49,987 bases of DNA, taken from Thiotrichales bacterium (GTDB lineage Bacteria; Pseudomonadota; Gammaproteobacteria; Francisellales; CACEW01). The stretch's first letter is position 1, and the number at the start of each line of letters is the position of its first letter. The stretch lies in the NCBI GenBank assembly GCA_947478175.1, contig CANJUQ010000014.1, positions 1-49,987 on the forward strand, read 5' to 3'. The position numbers and the translations under genes were made by a program. The notes under the pieces were generated by a model. The model saw only the letters and a program-made list of their open reading frames with translations. It did no database searches and was not told the DNA's origin. Of the stretch, positions 1-10,205 are shown one piece after another.

Positions 1-52
1 GCTTCGTAAGACTCTGATGGGTGATGAACTGATGATAGGTCAAAGCCCTTGA

Positions 53-102
53 CCCCCTCTCCCTCGCAGAAGCTGCTCGACCTCTCCCGCGGCGGGGCGA
101 GG
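53..102. repeat. Dispersed palindromic repeat, partial copy
   Basis: This GC-rich stretch begins with ccccctctccctcgc and ends in cgcggcggggcgagg. Its style (a CCCTCTC block followed by a hairpin-forming CTCCCGC/GCGAG core) resembles the repeats at 13172-13259 and 17958-18029, but the inner sequence differs. It is probably a diverged member or a sister type. The rest of positions 1-164 shows no gene. Confidence 0.45.
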
Positions 103-164
103 TGAAAGCATTCATAACATCAGCGGGTACCTACCTGGGTAGTTACAAATTATTTTTTAATTTT

Positions 165-587
165 TTATTCTTTAACAATTAAGACATCACAAGGCTGGCA
201 GGTCAAAATAGCCCGAGCCATGGTAAATAAAGCCATAAATCCATGACGACGATTACCGACGATGATCAAATCCGTTTTTGTTTTTTTCGCATGATCAAAA
301 ATCATTTTGTTCACGATGCCATGCTTAATAAACCGTTTATTAGACGGTACGCCGACATAGTCACCCACCTGGTTAATATCATGCTGAGCGCGTTCTTCTA
401 TTTGTTTTTCTAGATCTGCGGCGCCCGTTAAAGAAAACTCCATGCCTCGATTTAACTCTCTTGTGACATGAAGAAGGCTTAAAGTGGCTCCTGATTCTTT
501 GGCAATCAAGGCAGCGCGTTGTGCTGCGTTAATCTCATCACTCATAGGTGAGTCAATTGCCATCAGGATGTGCTGATAACCGTGCAT
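165..587 (-). CDS. Universal stress protein, UspA family
   Basis: A 140-residue single-domain Usp protein. It opens with the usual first strand (YQHILMAID, residues 4-12) and ends with the typical last strand (CDVLIVKE). The family makes cytoplasmic dimers that help survival under starvation and other stress; the exact client is unknown. The nucleotide-binding loop normally reads G-x2-G-x9-G-(S/T). Here it is GNRRHGFMALFTMARAI, which lacks the second glycine-serine part, so the protein is probably of the non-ATP-binding class, like E. coli UspA (inference). The start is supported by GGGAGGA about 6 bases upstream of the ATG. It is a single gene on the minus strand, with the HAD gene upstream on the same strand. 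Confidence 0.9.
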   Translation of the reverse strand: MHGYQHILMAIDSPMSDEINAAQRAALIAKESGATLSLLHVTRELNRGMEFSLTGAADLEKQIEERAQHDINQVGDYVGVPSNKRFIKHGIVNKMIFDHAKKTKTDLIIVGNRRHGFMALFTMARAILTCQPCDVLIVKE

Positions 588-768
588 TTCAAATCCTCCC
601 TCTGTGAGAAATTCTGAGAAGACACACTTTCTTAGCCAGAATTTCTCTTTTCTATTTTTATATTTTTAACTGATTTTTACCTCGCTGAAATGCGAGACGG
701 GCGGAGAATAGATGAGGGTAAAAAATCCGCAAGCCTTATTTTTAAGTTAAATTATTATGTGTTTTTTA

Positions 769-1374
769 TTATTTTTTTAATAAAAAATCTAATTTGTTTT
801 TGCAGTCTTCAATCTCTAAAAATTGAATCCCATGCAGGCCTGTTTGAATGGCACTGTCGATATTTTCTTTCATGTCATCAATCAAAACAGTCTCGTGAGC
901 TAAAAGATTATTTTGATCCAGGACATAGTGATAAATCTTAGGATCTGGTTTTAATAATTTGACCCTTGCTGAAACCGTAATGTGTTTAAACAAAGGCCAA
1001 AAATCATGGGCCTTTGAAAGATATAGAAAAAATTCTTCTGACATATTAGTTAGACAATACAGGCCCAATTTTTCTTGATGCAATTTTTTTAAAAGCTCAA
1101 TGGATTCTTGTTTGGGGGTCAAAGATTTCTTAGCCGTGAGCAAAAGATAATTGGCCTGATCCGCTGATAAGCCCCATCGTTCTTGAATAATCCGAACCAC
1201 ATCTGCTTCTGTGATTAGCCCTTGATCAAACGCGAGCCAATCAGATAAACGGAACATTTGAGGGGTAAATTTCCCAGCATATTTCGTATTGGCAAAAGCT
1301 TGCTGAATAATTTTGCCGGGGTTCCAATCTAATAAAACATTGCCCACATCAAAAATAATATTCTTAACTGCCAT
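769..1374 (-). CDS. HAD-family hydrolase, YihX-like phosphatase
   Basis: A 201-residue haloacid-dehalogenase-superfamily protein. Motif I is FDVGNVLLDW (nucleophile Asp9); the usual second Asp is replaced by Gly11, as in the YihX/epoxide-hydrolase N-terminal branch (FDxGNV). Motif II is the Thr in YCLTNMSEE, motif III the Lys in LLKPDPKIY, and motif IV the acidic pair in VLIDDMKEN. An alpha-helical cap lies between motifs I and II. E. coli YihX dephosphorylates alpha-glucose-1-phosphate, but the substrate cannot be read from sequence here. The start ATG at 1374 gives the natural N-terminus directly before strand 1. The gene is divergent from dprA across a 128-bp AT-rich gap. Confidence 0.88.
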   Translation of the reverse strand: MAVKNIIFDVGNVLLDWNPGKIIQQAFANTKYAGKFTPQMFRLSDWLAFDQGLITEADVVRIIQERWGLSADQANYLLLTAKKSLTPKQESIELLKKLHQEKLGLYCLTNMSEEFFLYLSKAHDFWPLFKHITVSARVKLLKPDPKIYHYVLDQNNLLAHETVLIDDMKENIDSAIQTGLHGIQFLEIEDCKNKLDFLLKK

Positions 1375-1502
1375 GCTTCTTACCCTTATTTTTAAAATAA
1401 AAAATTTAAAAAAATAAAAAATTTTGAATTAATTTACTTGCACTGAAATCTAACTTTTCCGTACGATGCCGAACTTTCCAAAAATAGCCGAGAATAAATC
1501 AA

Positions 1503-2576
1503 TTGAACCCTGCTGATTTGGTTCGCCTAAAAACACTTTACCCCCATTGTGATGAACTCATAGAAAAAACTTGCCGCTGGGCCGAATCCCCAGGCCATTT
1601 TATTTGTTTTCTAGATTCTCCCGAATATCCGCCACTCTTAAAAGAAATCAGCCGCCCCCCTGAAGTTTTATATATTCGGGGAAACCCCAAATATCTCAAA
1701 GATCCTCAGATCGCCATCGTTGGCTCACGCCAAATGAGTGCATATGGTCGAAGAAACACACAAGCTTTTGCTCATTTTTTATCTCAATCAGGCCTGACGA
1801 TCACTAGCGGATTAGCCTTAGGCGTAGACGCCTGTGCGCATGAAGCGACGCTTAAAGCAGGCGGCGCCACCATTGCCGTATTGGCAACAGGTATTGATCT
1901 TTGTTACCCCAAAGGCCATGAAAGATTACTAGAACAAATTACGGAACAGGGGGCTGTGATTAGCGAATGCCCCTTAGGAACACCGCCTTTAAAAACAGGT
2001 TTCCCTCGAAGAAATAGGATTATCAGCGGTTTATCTATTGGAACTTTAGTGATTGAAGCGGCGATTCAAAGCGGCTCTTTACTAACAGCTCGATCTGCCC
2101 TTGAACAAAACCGTGAAGTGTTTGCGATTCCAGGATCTATCCATCACACGCTATCTAAAGGCTGTCATGCGCTTTTAAAAATGGGCGCCAAATGTGTTGA
2201 ATCGGGCAGTGATATTTTGGAAGAATGCCGCGCCTTATTAACAGAGCACTTAGCTGGGCATAGTATTTTGAAAGTCAGCGAAATAAATCCTCAAAATTTA
2301 TTGGATAATTTATTGAATCCTCAGGGTCCCTTTAAAAATCTAACACCATTGACACCATTGAACCCAGCAGAGCCTCATGATAAATGTGCCGCCCTTGACC
2401 CGGACTATCGACGCTTATTACAAGCGGTTGGCACAGAAACCACCCAAGTTGAAACCCTTCTGCAGATCACTCACATAAACCCTAACGAAGCAGCTTCCAT
2501 GTTGCTAATGCTCGAGCTCGATGGGTGGATTGAACAAGTGCACGGGGGCTATATACGAAAGTACGAGAGAAGTTAA
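1503..2576 (+). CDS. dprA: DNA processing protein DprA (Smf)
   Basis: A 357-residue DprA. The family loads RecA onto incoming single-stranded DNA in natural transformation. The Rossmann-like core is clear: AIVGSRQMSAYG, TSGLALGVDACAHEATL, ATGIDLCYPKGH, FPRRNRIISGLS and EAAIQSGSLLTAR. The C-terminus (about 295-357) looks like the usual winged-helix domain ending in ELDGWIEQVHGGYIR. The start is TTG at 1503; an in-frame stop at 1485-1487 prevents a longer protein. The YPPLLKEI segment falls at about residue 43 but near residue 95 in E. coli Smf, so roughly 50 residues of the N-terminal SAM-like domain are missing. It is the first gene of the dprA-smg-topA-aroQ-accB-accC run. Confidence 0.93.
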   Translation: MNPADLVRLKTLYPHCDELIEKTCRWAESPGHFICFLDSPEYPPLLKEISRPPEVLYIRGNPKYLKDPQIAIVGSRQMSAYGRRNTQAFAHFLSQSGLTITSGLALGVDACAHEATLKAGGATIAVLATGIDLCYPKGHERLLEQITEQGAVISECPLGTPPLKTGFPRRNRIISGLSIGTLVIEAAIQSGSLLTARSALEQNREVFAIPGSIHHTLSKGCHALLKMGAKCVESGSDILEECRALLTEHLAGHSILKVSEINPQNLLDNLLNPQGPFKNLTPLTPLNPAEPHDKCAALDPDYRRLLQAVGTETTQVETLLQITHINPNEAASMLLMLELDGWIEQVHGGYIRKYERS

Positions 2577-2587
2577 CTAGGATTTTT

Positions 2588-3070
2588 ATGAAGACCAACA
2601 CTTTGGAAATAATTATTAGCTTATTCAATCACCAGATGAATAAAGCGCTCACGGGCGTTGATTCTTTATCCCCTGAAAGCGCTTTTATTTTGGCTAACTC
2701 ATCGGCGAAACAAGTGATTAAAGCCGTTTCCTGGCTAGATACTTTGGTTCAAAAAACTCACCCTACCGCTTTTACACCCATACAAACTATTCGTTCTTCC
2801 ATTCGAGTTTATTCAGACATGGAAAGACATCGGCTAGGGGATTTTGGCGTCAATCTTTTGGAAGAATTAGTTCAAATAAAATTATTATCTTTGAATCAAA
2901 GAGAAGCTGTCATTGAGCAAATACAGAAATTAGATAGTGACGAAATTCCCATTCATCACCTAAGATGGCTCCTCTTTATTGTTTTAGCCGCCGAGGCGAA
3001 AAGCGCCCAACAGCTGTGCTGGCTCGATTGCCTGGTCCTCAAAGACCATAAAAATCGCACCCTGCACTAA
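2588..3070 (+). CDS. smg: Smg family protein (DUF494)
   Basis: A 160-residue Smg protein, a family of unknown function almost always encoded beside dprA and topA in gammaproteobacteria. It is recognised by position and by family features: an N-terminal helix with LEIIISLFNH, a central S-x-R-V-Y-S-D-M-E-R segment, LLEELVQIKLLSLNQREAVI, and the closing HLRWLLFIVLAAE. It starts 11 bp after dprA and ends 34 bp before topA, so it is co-transcribed. A role in DNA topology or tRNA handling has been guessed from neighbourhood only. No membrane segment or signal peptide is visible. Confidence 0.85.
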   Translation: MKTNTLEIIISLFNHQMNKALTGVDSLSPESAFILANSSAKQVIKAVSWLDTLVQKTHPTAFTPIQTIRSSIRVYSDMERHRLGDFGVNLLEELVQIKLLSLNQREAVIEQIQKLDSDEIPIHHLRWLLFIVLAAEAKSAQQLCWLDCLVLKDHKNRTLH

Positions 3071-3104
3071 CTATTATTTATAAATTTTAACTATCGAGGA
3101 CCTT

Positions 3105-5441
3105 ATGGCATCCCATTTAATCGTGGTGGAGTCTCCCGCCAAAGCGAAGACTTTAAAAAAATATTTGGGGAATGATTTTGAAGTTTTGGCCTCTTATGGT
3201 CACGTTCGTGATCTATTACCCAAATCAGGCGCCGTGGATACCGATCACGATTTTGCCATGCACTATGAATTGATCGAAAGAAATATTAAACATGTCGAGG
3301 CCATCGCCAAGGCTATTAAGAAAGCCGATTCGCTTTATCTGGCCACTGACCCTGACCGTGAAGGCGAGGCGATTTCTTGGCATCTGTTAGAAATATTAAC
3401 CCAGCGTAACTTGATTAAAGACAAGCCTGTTTATCGCGTGGCTTTCTATGAAATCACTAAACGGGCTGTGACAGAAGCTGTAGAGAATCCACGCCAACTC
3501 TCGATGGATCTAGTGAACGCTCAACAAGCTAGACGAGCTTTGGATTATTTAGTCGGCTTTACGCTTTCGCCTTTACTCTGGAAAAAAATCCGACGAGGTC
3601 TCTCCGCTGGTCGTGTCCAATCACCGGCTTTAAGACTGATTGTCGAACGCGAAATCGAAATCGAAAATTTTAAGACTCGGGAATACTGGTCCATCGAAGC
3701 CGATTGTTTACATAAAGAACATCAGGCACAGCCATTTAATGCTCGACTCACTCGATATAACCAAGAAAAACTAGAACAGTTTTCTATTCAAAATTCAGAC
3801 CAAGCAGGCGATATTAAAACTTGGTTACTCCAAGCCACTGACAAAAAATTAAAAGTCTCCCAAGTCGAGAAAAAACAACGCAAGAAAAATCCTGCCGCGC
3901 CTTTCACGACTTCGACAATTCAACAAGAAGCCGCTAGAAAATTAGGGTTTAGTGCCAGCAAAACCATGAAAGTCGCTCAAAATCTTTATGAGGGCATAGA
4001 GACTTCCGAAGGCCATGTGGGTTTAATTTCTTATATGAGAACTGATTCTGTGAACTTAGCGGCTGAGGCCATTTCAGAAATCAGACAGTTTATTTTATTG
4101 CACTATGGAGATGGCTATTTGCCAGATTCACCCCGCGCTTATAAAACCAAATCTAAAAACGCTCAAGAAGCCCATGAAGCGATTAGACCCACTTCTGTTT
4201 TGAGAACCCCTGAAAGCTTGGGAGCTTATTTAGACCATGACCAGCTCAGGCTTTATACATTAATTTGGCAACGAACGGTCGCTTGCCAAATGGTCCCAGC
4301 GACACTGGATACCGTCGCCGTTGATTTCGATGTAAAAAACACGGCTCAATTTCGTTCAACAGGCTCTGTTGTGACTCATCCAGGCTATATGCGTCTTTAC
4401 CAAGAAAGCTTTGATGAACCTCAAGAAGATGACAATGAAAAACGCCTGCCGCCTTTAGAGATTGGCGATATTGTCGATATTTCTGATATCCATGCCAATC
4501 AACATTTTACTGAACCCCCTCCCCGATATTCTGAAGCTTCTTTAGTTAAAGCCCTGGAAGAACATGGGATTGGCCGACCTTCAACCTATGCTTCGATTCT
4601 GTCGACTTTAGAACAACGCGAATATGTAATTCTGGATAACAAACGATTTAAGCCGACAGATGTTGGTCGAGTTGTCATTAAATTTTTAACTGAATATTTC
4701 ACCCAATATGTCGACTATGACTTTACGGCCAAACTCGAAGATGACTTAGATGCTGTCTCTCGCGGCGAGCGCCAATGGGTTCCCTTAATGGATGAATTCT
4801 GGTCGCCCTTCCACGACAGAACGATCGAAATTGAAAAAACCGTCAAACGTTCAGATGTCACTCAAGAAGCGCTCAATGAAAACTGCCCAGAATGCAGCAA
4901 GCCTTTAGTGGCTAGACTAGGAAAATCAGGTCGATTTGTTGGCTGTACTGGCTATCCAGACTGTAGCTACACCCGACCCATGGAAAACGCGGATCAGCCA
5001 GAGCCTGTCGCGCCTGAAATTATTGAAGATAGAGCCTGCCCTGAATGCCAATCGTCTCTTCATATTAAAACAGGCCGTTACGGAAAATTTATCGGTTGCA
5101 GTGCTTACCCTAAATGCAAATTCATGGAACCTTTAGTTAAACCTAAAGATACGGGCGTTCGCTGCCCGGAATGCCATGAAGGCGTCATCATGGAAAGAAA
5201 ATCTAAACGTGGGAAAGTATTTTTTTCTTGTTCTAAATACCCCACTTGTGAATATGCCCTCTGGAATAAACCCATCTCTGAAACTTGCCCTCAGTGTCGT
5301 TGGCCTATTTTGACTTTATCTATCACTAAATCTCGAGGCACAGAGAAAGTCTGCCCTCAGAAAAATTGTGGGTATCACGTCAAAATAGAAAGTTTAGAAC
5401 AAGAGGGGCATGAAGATAAAAAAGGCGATAAAAATGCCTAA
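3105..5441 (+). CDS. topA: DNA topoisomerase I
   Basis: A 778-residue type IA topoisomerase, which relaxes negative supercoils by single-strand passage. The N-terminal Toprim domain (about 1-145) has [16 protein letters not shown] and the [12 protein letters not shown] acidic motif. The catalytic tyrosine is Tyr310 in [12 protein letters not shown]. The C-terminus (about 590-765) carries four zinc-ribbon modules beginning [27 protein letters not shown] and CPQCRWPIL. Length and order match proteobacterial TopA. GAGGA lies just upstream of the ATG. The 3' end overlaps aroQ by 8 bp, pointing to translational coupling. Confidence 0.97.
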   Translation: MASHLIVVESPAKAKTLKKYLGNDFEVLASYGHVRDLLPKSGAVDTDHDFAMHYELIERNIKHVEAIAKAIKKADSLYLATDPDREGEAISWHLLEILTQRNLIKDKPVYRVAFYEITKRAVTEAVENPRQLSMDLVNAQQARRALDYLVGFTLSPLLWKKIRRGLSAGRVQSPALRLIVEREIEIENFKTREYWSIEADCLHKEHQAQPFNARLTRYNQEKLEQFSIQNSDQAGDIKTWLLQATDKKLKVSQVEKKQRKKNPAAPFTTSTIQQEAARKLGFSASKTMKVAQNLYEGIETSEGHVGLISYMRTDSVNLAAEAISEIRQFILLHYGDGYLPDSPRAYKTKSKNAQEAHEAIRPTSVLRTPESLGAYLDHDQLRLYTLIWQRTVACQMVPATLDTVAVDFDVKNTAQFRSTGSVVTHPGYMRLYQESFDEPQEDDNEKRLPPLEIGDIVDISDIHANQHFTEPPPRYSEASLVKALEEHGIGRPSTYASILSTLEQREYVILDNKRFKPTDVGRVVIKFLTEYFTQYVDYDFTAKLEDDLDAVSRGERQWVPLMDEFWSPFHDRTIEIEKTVKRSDVTQEALNENCPECSKPLVARLGKSGRFVGCTGYPDCSYTRPMENADQPEPVAPEIIEDRACPECQSSLHIKTGRYGKFIGCSAYPKCKFMEPLVKPKDTGVRCPECHEGVIMERKSKRGKVFFSCSKYPTCEYALWNKPISETCPQCRWPILTLSITKSRGTEKVCPQKNCGYHVKIESLEQEGHEDKKGDKNA

Positions 5442-5895
5442 GGTTTTAATCTTACAAGGCCCCAATTTAAATTTACTAGGTCATCGCGAGCCAGAGATTT
5501 ATGGGAAAATCACCCTGCAAGAAATTCATGATAATTGCCAAAAACAGGCCCAATTGGCTGGAATAGAACTGGACTGTTTTCAAAGCAATTCTGAAGCTGA
5601 ACTCATCCATAAAATTCACCAATCCAAATCAGGATCAAAAGAATCAAAAGCAGAACAAGTTGATTTTATTATTATTAACCCTGCTGGCCTCACCCATACT
5701 TCAGTTGTTTTAAGAGATGCTTTATTGGGCGTTGGGCTTCCATTGATAGAAATACACTTATCTAATATTTTCCGCCGCGAACCTTTTCGAGCACATTCTT
5801 ATTTTTCAGATATCGCCATCGGCGTGATCACAGGCTTAGGTGAGCAGGGATATGAATTTGCACTCTCCTATGCAATCCAATATCTTACGCGCTGA
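5434..5895 (+). CDS. aroQ: 3-dehydroquinate dehydratase, type II
   Basis: A 153-residue type II dehydroquinase, converting 3-dehydroquinate to 3-dehydroshikimate in the shikimate pathway. Visible motifs are [19 protein letters not shown] (flexible active-site loop with the catalytic Tyr), [16 protein letters not shown], and [18 protein letters not shown] with the active-site His and Arg residues. ATG 5434 is chosen because it gives the normal N-terminus and has AGGCG 7 bases upstream; an in-frame ATG at 5410 would add MKIKKAIK. A short polar insertion ([10 protein letters not shown]) before the FIIINPAG strand is unusual. The gene is coupled to topA and lies 21 bp ahead of accB. Confidence 0.94.
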   Translation: MPKVLILQGPNLNLLGHREPEIYGKITLQEIHDNCQKQAQLAGIELDCFQSNSEAELIHKIHQSKSGSKESKAEQVDFIIINPAGLTHTSVVLRDALLGVGLPLIEIHLSNIFRREPFRAHSYFSDIAIGVITGLGEQGYEFALSYAIQYLTR

Positions 5896-5916
5896 TTTTT
5901 TGGTAAGGGATTAAAA

Positions 5917-6399
5917 ATGGCTTATAAAATCGAGCAAATCGAAGCACTCATCAAGCTCTTAGAAAAGAGTGACACCATGACAGAACTCGAAATTTCAGAC
6001 GGCGATTTCAAAGTGAGGCTATCTCGTATGGGATCTGTCACCCTACAGCCGACTCACATTGTTTCATCTCATGCCCCCCAATCTCCTCAGGCTCATCATT
6101 CACACTCTGTTGCACAGCCACTTCCTACCTCTCCAGCTCCTGCTGTAGCCATTCCAGAGCCACAAGGTCATACGGTCAAATCCCCGATGGTTGGGACTTT
6201 CTACCGTTGCCCAGGCCCAGGCACACCGAGCTTTATTGAAGTCGGCAAGACCATCAAAGTCGGCGATACCATTGGGATTGTTGAAGCCATGAAAATGATG
6301 AATCAAATCGAATCCGACAAAGCAGGTATTGTTAAAGCCATCCTGATTGAAGACGGTAAACCCGTCGAATATGACCAACCCTTGGTAATCATCGAGTAA
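5917..6399 (+). CDS. accB: Biotin carboxyl carrier protein of acetyl-CoA carboxylase
   Basis: A 160-residue BCCP, which carries carboxybiotin between the biotin carboxylase and carboxyltransferase parts of acetyl-CoA carboxylase in fatty acid synthesis. It has a helical N-terminus (1-40), a Pro/Ala/His-rich flexible linker (about 45-82) and a biotinyl domain (about 84-160) with the EAMKMMN motif. Lys126 is the expected biotinylation site, added by BirA. It ends with the usual QPLVIIE. AAGGGA precedes the ATG. accC follows after 33 bp in the standard accBC pair. Confidence 0.97.
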   Translation: MAYKIEQIEALIKLLEKSDTMTELEISDGDFKVRLSRMGSVTLQPTHIVSSHAPQSPQAHHSHSVAQPLPTSPAPAVAIPEPQGHTVKSPMVGTFYRCPGPGTPSFIEVGKTIKVGDTIGIVEAMKMMNQIESDKAGIVKAILIEDGKPVEYDQPLVIIE

Positions 6400-6432
6400 A
6401 TTAAATATTCAAAATTCAAGTGAGTTTTCCCC

Positions 6433-7788
6433 ATGTTTAGAAAAGTATTGATTGCCAATCGAGGTGAGATCGCCCTTCGAATTCTCAGAGCCTGCCGTGA
6501 ACTTCGCATCAAAACCGTCGCGGTTCATTCGACGGTCGATCGAAATTTAAAACACGTCAAACTGGCTGATGAATCCGTCTGTATTGGCCCAGCTCCGTCA
6601 GCCCAAAGTTATTTAAATATCCCAGCGATTATTGCTGCCGCTGAAGTGACAGGCGCTGATGCGATCCATCCGGGTTATGGTTTTTTATCTGAAAATGCTG
6701 ATTTCGCTCAACGTGTCGAAGAAAGTGGTTTTATCTTTATTGGCCCCAGACCCCAAGATATTCGCACCATGGGCGATAAAGTCGCTGCGATTGAAACAAT
6801 GAAAAAAGCTAAAGTTCCGACAGTCCCAGGATCAGGTGGGCCGTTAGGTGATGATCCCGCGACTAATTTAAAAATCGCTGAAAAAATTGGTTACCCCGTC
6901 ATTATCAAAGCGGCAGGCGGCGGCGGTGGCCGGGGTATGCGTGTTGTTAGAGCCAAAGAAGAGTTAGTTAGATCGATCCAAATGACCCGTCAAGAAGCCA
7001 AAGCGGCGTTTAATAATGACATGGTCTACATGGAGAAATTTTTAGAAAACCCACGCCATATCGAAATTCAAATTATCGGCGATGGTCGAGGCCATGCGAT
7101 TCATCTAGGCGAACGTGATTGTTCCATGCAACGCCGTCATCAAAAAGTCTTAGAAGAAGCCCCAGCGCCGGGTATTACAGAAAAGCAACGCAATGAAATT
7201 GGCTCTCTCTGCGTCAAAGCTTGTGAACATTTGAAATATCGTGGCGCAGGAACTTTCGAATTTTTATATCAAGACAAGAAATTTTATTTTATCGAAATGA
7301 ACACGCGCGTTCAGGTTGAACACCCTGTGACCGAATTAGTCACAGGAGTCGATATCGTCAAAGAACAACTCAGAATTGCTGCCGGCATGCCACTCGCCTA
7401 TGACCAAAAAAGCATTCATTTGACAGGCCATGCCATCGAATGTCGTATCAATGCAGAAGATCCAGAGACCATGTTGCCCTTCCCTGGCAAGATTACTTTA
7501 TATCACCCACCGGGTGGACCTGGGATTCGCGTTGATTCCCATATTTATTCCAGCTATGTCGTTCCACCTAACTATGATTCGATGATCGGCAAAATCATTA
7601 GCTATGGTCCAACCCGTGAAGCAGCCATTGCTCGAATGGAAAATGCTTTGCTAGAAACCAGTATCACTGGAATTAAAACCAATATTCCCTTGCAACAAAG
7701 AATATTGGCGGACAGTAATTTCCAAAAAGGCGGAACGAATATTCATTATTTAGAAAAAGCTATTTTAAAAACGGATACCCATAAATAA
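6433..7788 (+). CDS. accC: Biotin carboxylase subunit of acetyl-CoA carboxylase
   Basis: A 451-residue biotin carboxylase with an ATP-grasp fold, which carboxylates the biotin on AccB using ATP and bicarbonate. Landmarks are [16 protein letters not shown] at the start, the ATP-binding glycine-rich loop [32 protein letters not shown], and [16 protein letters not shown] with the metal and catalytic residues. Length matches E. coli AccC (449). It is the last gene of the plus-strand operon and faces the oxidoreductase gene. A 19-bp palindrome centred on 7800 lies in the gap. Confidence 0.98.
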   Translation: MFRKVLIANRGEIALRILRACRELRIKTVAVHSTVDRNLKHVKLADESVCIGPAPSAQSYLNIPAIIAAAEVTGADAIHPGYGFLSENADFAQRVEESGFIFIGPRPQDIRTMGDKVAAIETMKKAKVPTVPGSGGPLGDDPATNLKIAEKIGYPVIIKAAGGGGGRGMRVVRAKEELVRSIQMTRQEAKAAFNNDMVYMEKFLENPRHIEIQIIGDGRGHAIHLGERDCSMQRRHQKVLEEAPAPGITEKQRNEIGSLCVKACEHLKYRGAGTFEFLYQDKKFYFIEMNTRVQVEHPVTELVTGVDIVKEQLRIAAGMPLAYDQKSIHLTGHAIECRINAEDPETMLPFPGKITLYHPPGGPGIRVDSHIYSSYVVPPNYDSMIGKIISYGPTREAAIARMENALLETSITGIKTNIPLQQRILADSNFQKGGTNIHYLEKAILKTDTHK

Positions 7789-7790
7789 AT

Positions 7791-7809
7791 TTTTCTAGAA
7801 TCTAGAAAA
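7791..7809. terminator. Palindrome between convergent genes, possible terminator
   Basis: TTTTCTAGA and TCTAGAAAA are exact inverted repeats separated by one base, between the 3' ends of accC and the oxidoreductase gene. The hairpin would be AT-rich with a T-run on its 5' side in either orientation. Its position suits a weak bidirectional terminator, but this is not proven. Confidence 0.35.
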
Positions 7810-7814
7810 TATAC

Positions 7815-9926
7815 CTAAGCAATACAGGCCTCCAAATCCAAACAACACTGCGTCACAGCAACCAACTCTTCCCAAACAATCGGCGAAGACTGGCCCTCTG
7901 TTATCGCTTTTAAGAACGACGCAGAACACTCGGCTTGTCCCTTATCGATAGACCTGGTTTTAAAACTTTTAAGATGGGGATCCCCATAGGCTGTCAGCTT
8001 TCTAAAGTTATCTAATTGATAAATTTTTCCCTGAGAAAATATCTCTAATCTTTCTTTGGGGAATTGCTTACTGCCATTGGCAAAATAATGAATAGTCCCA
8101 ATAGACCCGTCTGAAAATTTTAATTGAATCGTAAATTTATCTTTCGAATTATCTTCAATAGACATTATTTGCTGACTGATGATTTCACCCCCAGACAAAT
8201 ACATTAGAAGATCCACAAAGTGACAAGCTTCACCAATTAATCTCCCACCCCCAGCTTCTGAGTCAAAAGTCCAATGGTCTGAATCTATGGCTCCCGCATT
8301 GATGGTATAGATCATGCTTTTAGGCATTTTTTGCTGATCTAGATTTTTTTTAATTTTTTGAATATGCGGCGAGAATCTTCTGTTAAATCCAACCATGACC
8401 AAGGGTCTCTCAGGTAATTTTTCATAACTATTTTTTAATTGATCTAACTGCTCTTGGGTCACGGCTAACGGCTTTTCGACAAAGACATGTTTGCCCGCTT
8501 TCAAAGCTTCAATGGTTTGCTCGGCATGCTGACCATGTTGGGTTGCAATCGCTACAGCTTGAATACTGGGATCTAACAAAGCACTGAGATAATCCGTTGA
8601 AGTTTTTTCAAAGCCCTGTTTTTTCCCATGAAGCACGCCACTCACACCCGTTCTAGAAACCAGCGTGACAAATCTGGCCCCTGCTTTTTTAAACGCAGGC
8701 ATTAACACTCGACTGGCATAATTCCCAGCACCTAGAAATAACATCCCCACAGAACCTGATAGAGGCTGTGCTTGAGCCTGAATTCTTTGTGAACACTTTA
8801 AAATTTCATCTAAGGGTCTTGCTGGATAATTTAATAAAATCCCCAATGATTTTTTATTTTCAGACAGGGTTTGATAAGCCTCTGGTGCTTGGTCTATTAG
8901 ATATTCATGGGTAATTAAATTTTTGACGGATATTTTTTGATCTAAAAATAAATCTAACACAGCTTCGAAATTTCTTTGCTCTGTCCATCTCACAAATCCA
9001 ATGGGATAGTCCAAACCCTTTTGTTCATAATTATTTTCATATCGACCCGGCCCATACGAACAAGAGACTTGGAATGTCAGTTCTTTCTCATAAAAATCTG
9101 CTCGTGAAAGCTCTAGGCCCACTACACCAATTAAAATAATTCTGCCCCGTTTTCTGGACATCAAAGCCGCATGGTGAACAACGTCATTACTGGGCGTCGA
9201 AGCAGTAATAATCACGCCATCGATCCCTCGATCTCTGGAAAAATGCATCGCTTGATCCACTACGCCAGAGCCTAAACTGCCATTAACAGTCAAAGCACCA
9301 TACTGTCTGGCTAATTCACAACGGGATTCATCAAAATCTATGCCTAATACGCGACACCCTTGGGCTTTTAATAACTGGACCGTTAATAAGCCAATGAGGC
9401 CTAATCCAAAAACAACAAAGCATTCACCCATCGTAGGTTCAGCAAGTCGAATCCCCTGTAATCCAATCGCAGCTAACACAGTAAAAACAGCCTGTTCGTC
9501 ACTGACTTCGCTGGGAATCTTTGCACATAGATTTTCTGGAACGACGACGACTTCCGAATGTCCTCCATTCGAAATCACGCGATCGCCAATAGCAAAATTT
9601 TTAACTTGTGATCCAACGGCTAAAACCGTCCCGACATTGCAATAACCCAGAGAAACTGGCTGATCCAACTTAGATTTCACGGCTTCTAAAGTAGTCACTA
9701 AGCCATCTGTTTTAATTTTGTCTAAGACTTGTCTGACTTTATCAGGCTGCTGTCTGATTTTTCCCAGTAAAGACGCTTTGCCAAACTCTAAAAGCATTCT
9801 TTCAGTCCCTGCTGAAATCAAAGTCTTCGAGGTCTGAATTAAAATCTCACCTGGATTAATTTTGGGACAAGGAATGTCTTCAAGAATAATTTGACCGGTT
9901 TTTAAATGCTGAAGGATTTTTTTCAT
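7815..9926 (-). CDS. Two-domain oxidoreductase: MDR dehydrogenase plus Gfo/Idh/MocA domain
   Basis: A 703-residue fusion. The N-terminal half (about 1-370) is a medium-chain, alcohol-dehydrogenase-like domain with a Rossmann motif VVFGLGLIGLLTVQLLKAQG and the acidic strand end GIDFDES. The C-terminal half (about 390-703) is a Gfo/Idh/MocA oxidoreductase beginning MLFLGAGNYASRVLMP, with the family EKPLAV motif and SEAGGGRLIGEACHFVDL. Such two-domain proteins are usually found in surface polysaccharide or sugar clusters, where they act on nucleotide-linked or free sugars; no such cluster is visible here, so the substrate is unknown. No classic zinc-ligand GHE motif is seen in the MDR half. The gene is monocistronic and convergent with accC. 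Confidence 0.85.
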   Translation of the reverse strand: MKKILQHLKTGQIILEDIPCPKINPGEILIQTSKTLISAGTERMLLEFGKASLLGKIRQQPDKVRQVLDKIKTDGLVTTLEAVKSKLDQPVSLGYCNVGTVLAVGSQVKNFAIGDRVISNGGHSEVVVVPENLCAKIPSEVSDEQAVFTVLAAIGLQGIRLAEPTMGECFVVFGLGLIGLLTVQLLKAQGCRVLGIDFDESRCELARQYGALTVNGSLGSGVVDQAMHFSRDRGIDGVIITASTPSNDVVHHAALMSRKRGRIILIGVVGLELSRADFYEKELTFQVSCSYGPGRYENNYEQKGLDYPIGFVRWTEQRNFEAVLDLFLDQKISVKNLITHEYLIDQAPEAYQTLSENKKSLGILLNYPARPLDEILKCSQRIQAQAQPLSGSVGMLFLGAGNYASRVLMPAFKKAGARFVTLVSRTGVSGVLHGKKQGFEKTSTDYLSALLDPSIQAVAIATQHGQHAEQTIEALKAGKHVFVEKPLAVTQEQLDQLKNSYEKLPERPLVMVGFNRRFSPHIQKIKKNLDQQKMPKSMIYTINAGAIDSDHWTFDSEAGGGRLIGEACHFVDLLMYLSGGEIISQQIMSIEDNSKDKFTIQLKFSDGSIGTIHYFANGSKQFPKERLEIFSQGKIYQLDNFRKLTAYGDPHLKSFKTRSIDKGQAECSASFLKAITEGQSSPIVWEELVAVTQCCLDLEACIA

Positions 9927-9990
9927 TGGAAAATAGAGACCCTGTTAGAAACTAGGCGCGCATCTTAAAGATAAGAGACTAAGGGTCCAA

Positions 9991-10013
9991 TGGGTGCATA
10001 GGCTGAGCACCCA
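9991..10013. terminator. Hairpin between the oxidoreductase gene and tRNA-Ser
   Basis: TGGGTGC and GCACCCA form a 7-bp perfect stem around a 9-base loop. It lies upstream of the oxidoreductase gene and downstream of tRNA-Ser, both on the minus strand. No T-run follows in either direction, so its role (terminator, processing site or leader structure) is open. The rest of 9927-10098 is AT-rich without a gene. Confidence 0.3.
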
Positions 10014-10098
10014 AGATCAAATTTAATTAAAACTAGTTTTAAAAATTATTAGCACTGGTTTAGAACCATATCATCTATTAGATTTTTTTAATAAAAAC

Positions 10099-10188
10099 TG
10101 GCGGAGAGATAGGGATTCGAACCCTAGTGGGCATTTCTGCCCCCACTGATTTCGAGTCAGGGCCGTTCAACCGCTCCGGCATCTCTCC
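10099..10188 (-). tRNA. tRNA-Ser (anticodon CGA)
   Basis: A 90-nt class II tRNA read on the minus strand. The acceptor stem is GGAGAGA paired with TCTCTCC, followed by discriminator G and an encoded CCA. The anticodon stem-loop CTGA-CTCGAAA-TCAG gives anticodon CGA, decoding UCG. A long variable arm (GGGGGCAGAAATGCCC region) is typical of serine tRNAs. The T arm contains GGTTCGAATCC. Confidence 0.95.
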
Positions 10189-10205
10189 GTTGATGAACGG
10201 CGCGC

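Noticed and set aside
690..941. Plus-strand 83-codon frame opposite the HAD gene
   Set aside because: Mostly antisense to the HAD hydrolase, low complexity, no ribosome binding site and no family.
9340..9645. Plus-strand 101-codon frame
   Set aside because: Lies antisense inside the two-domain oxidoreductase, whose motifs are clear.
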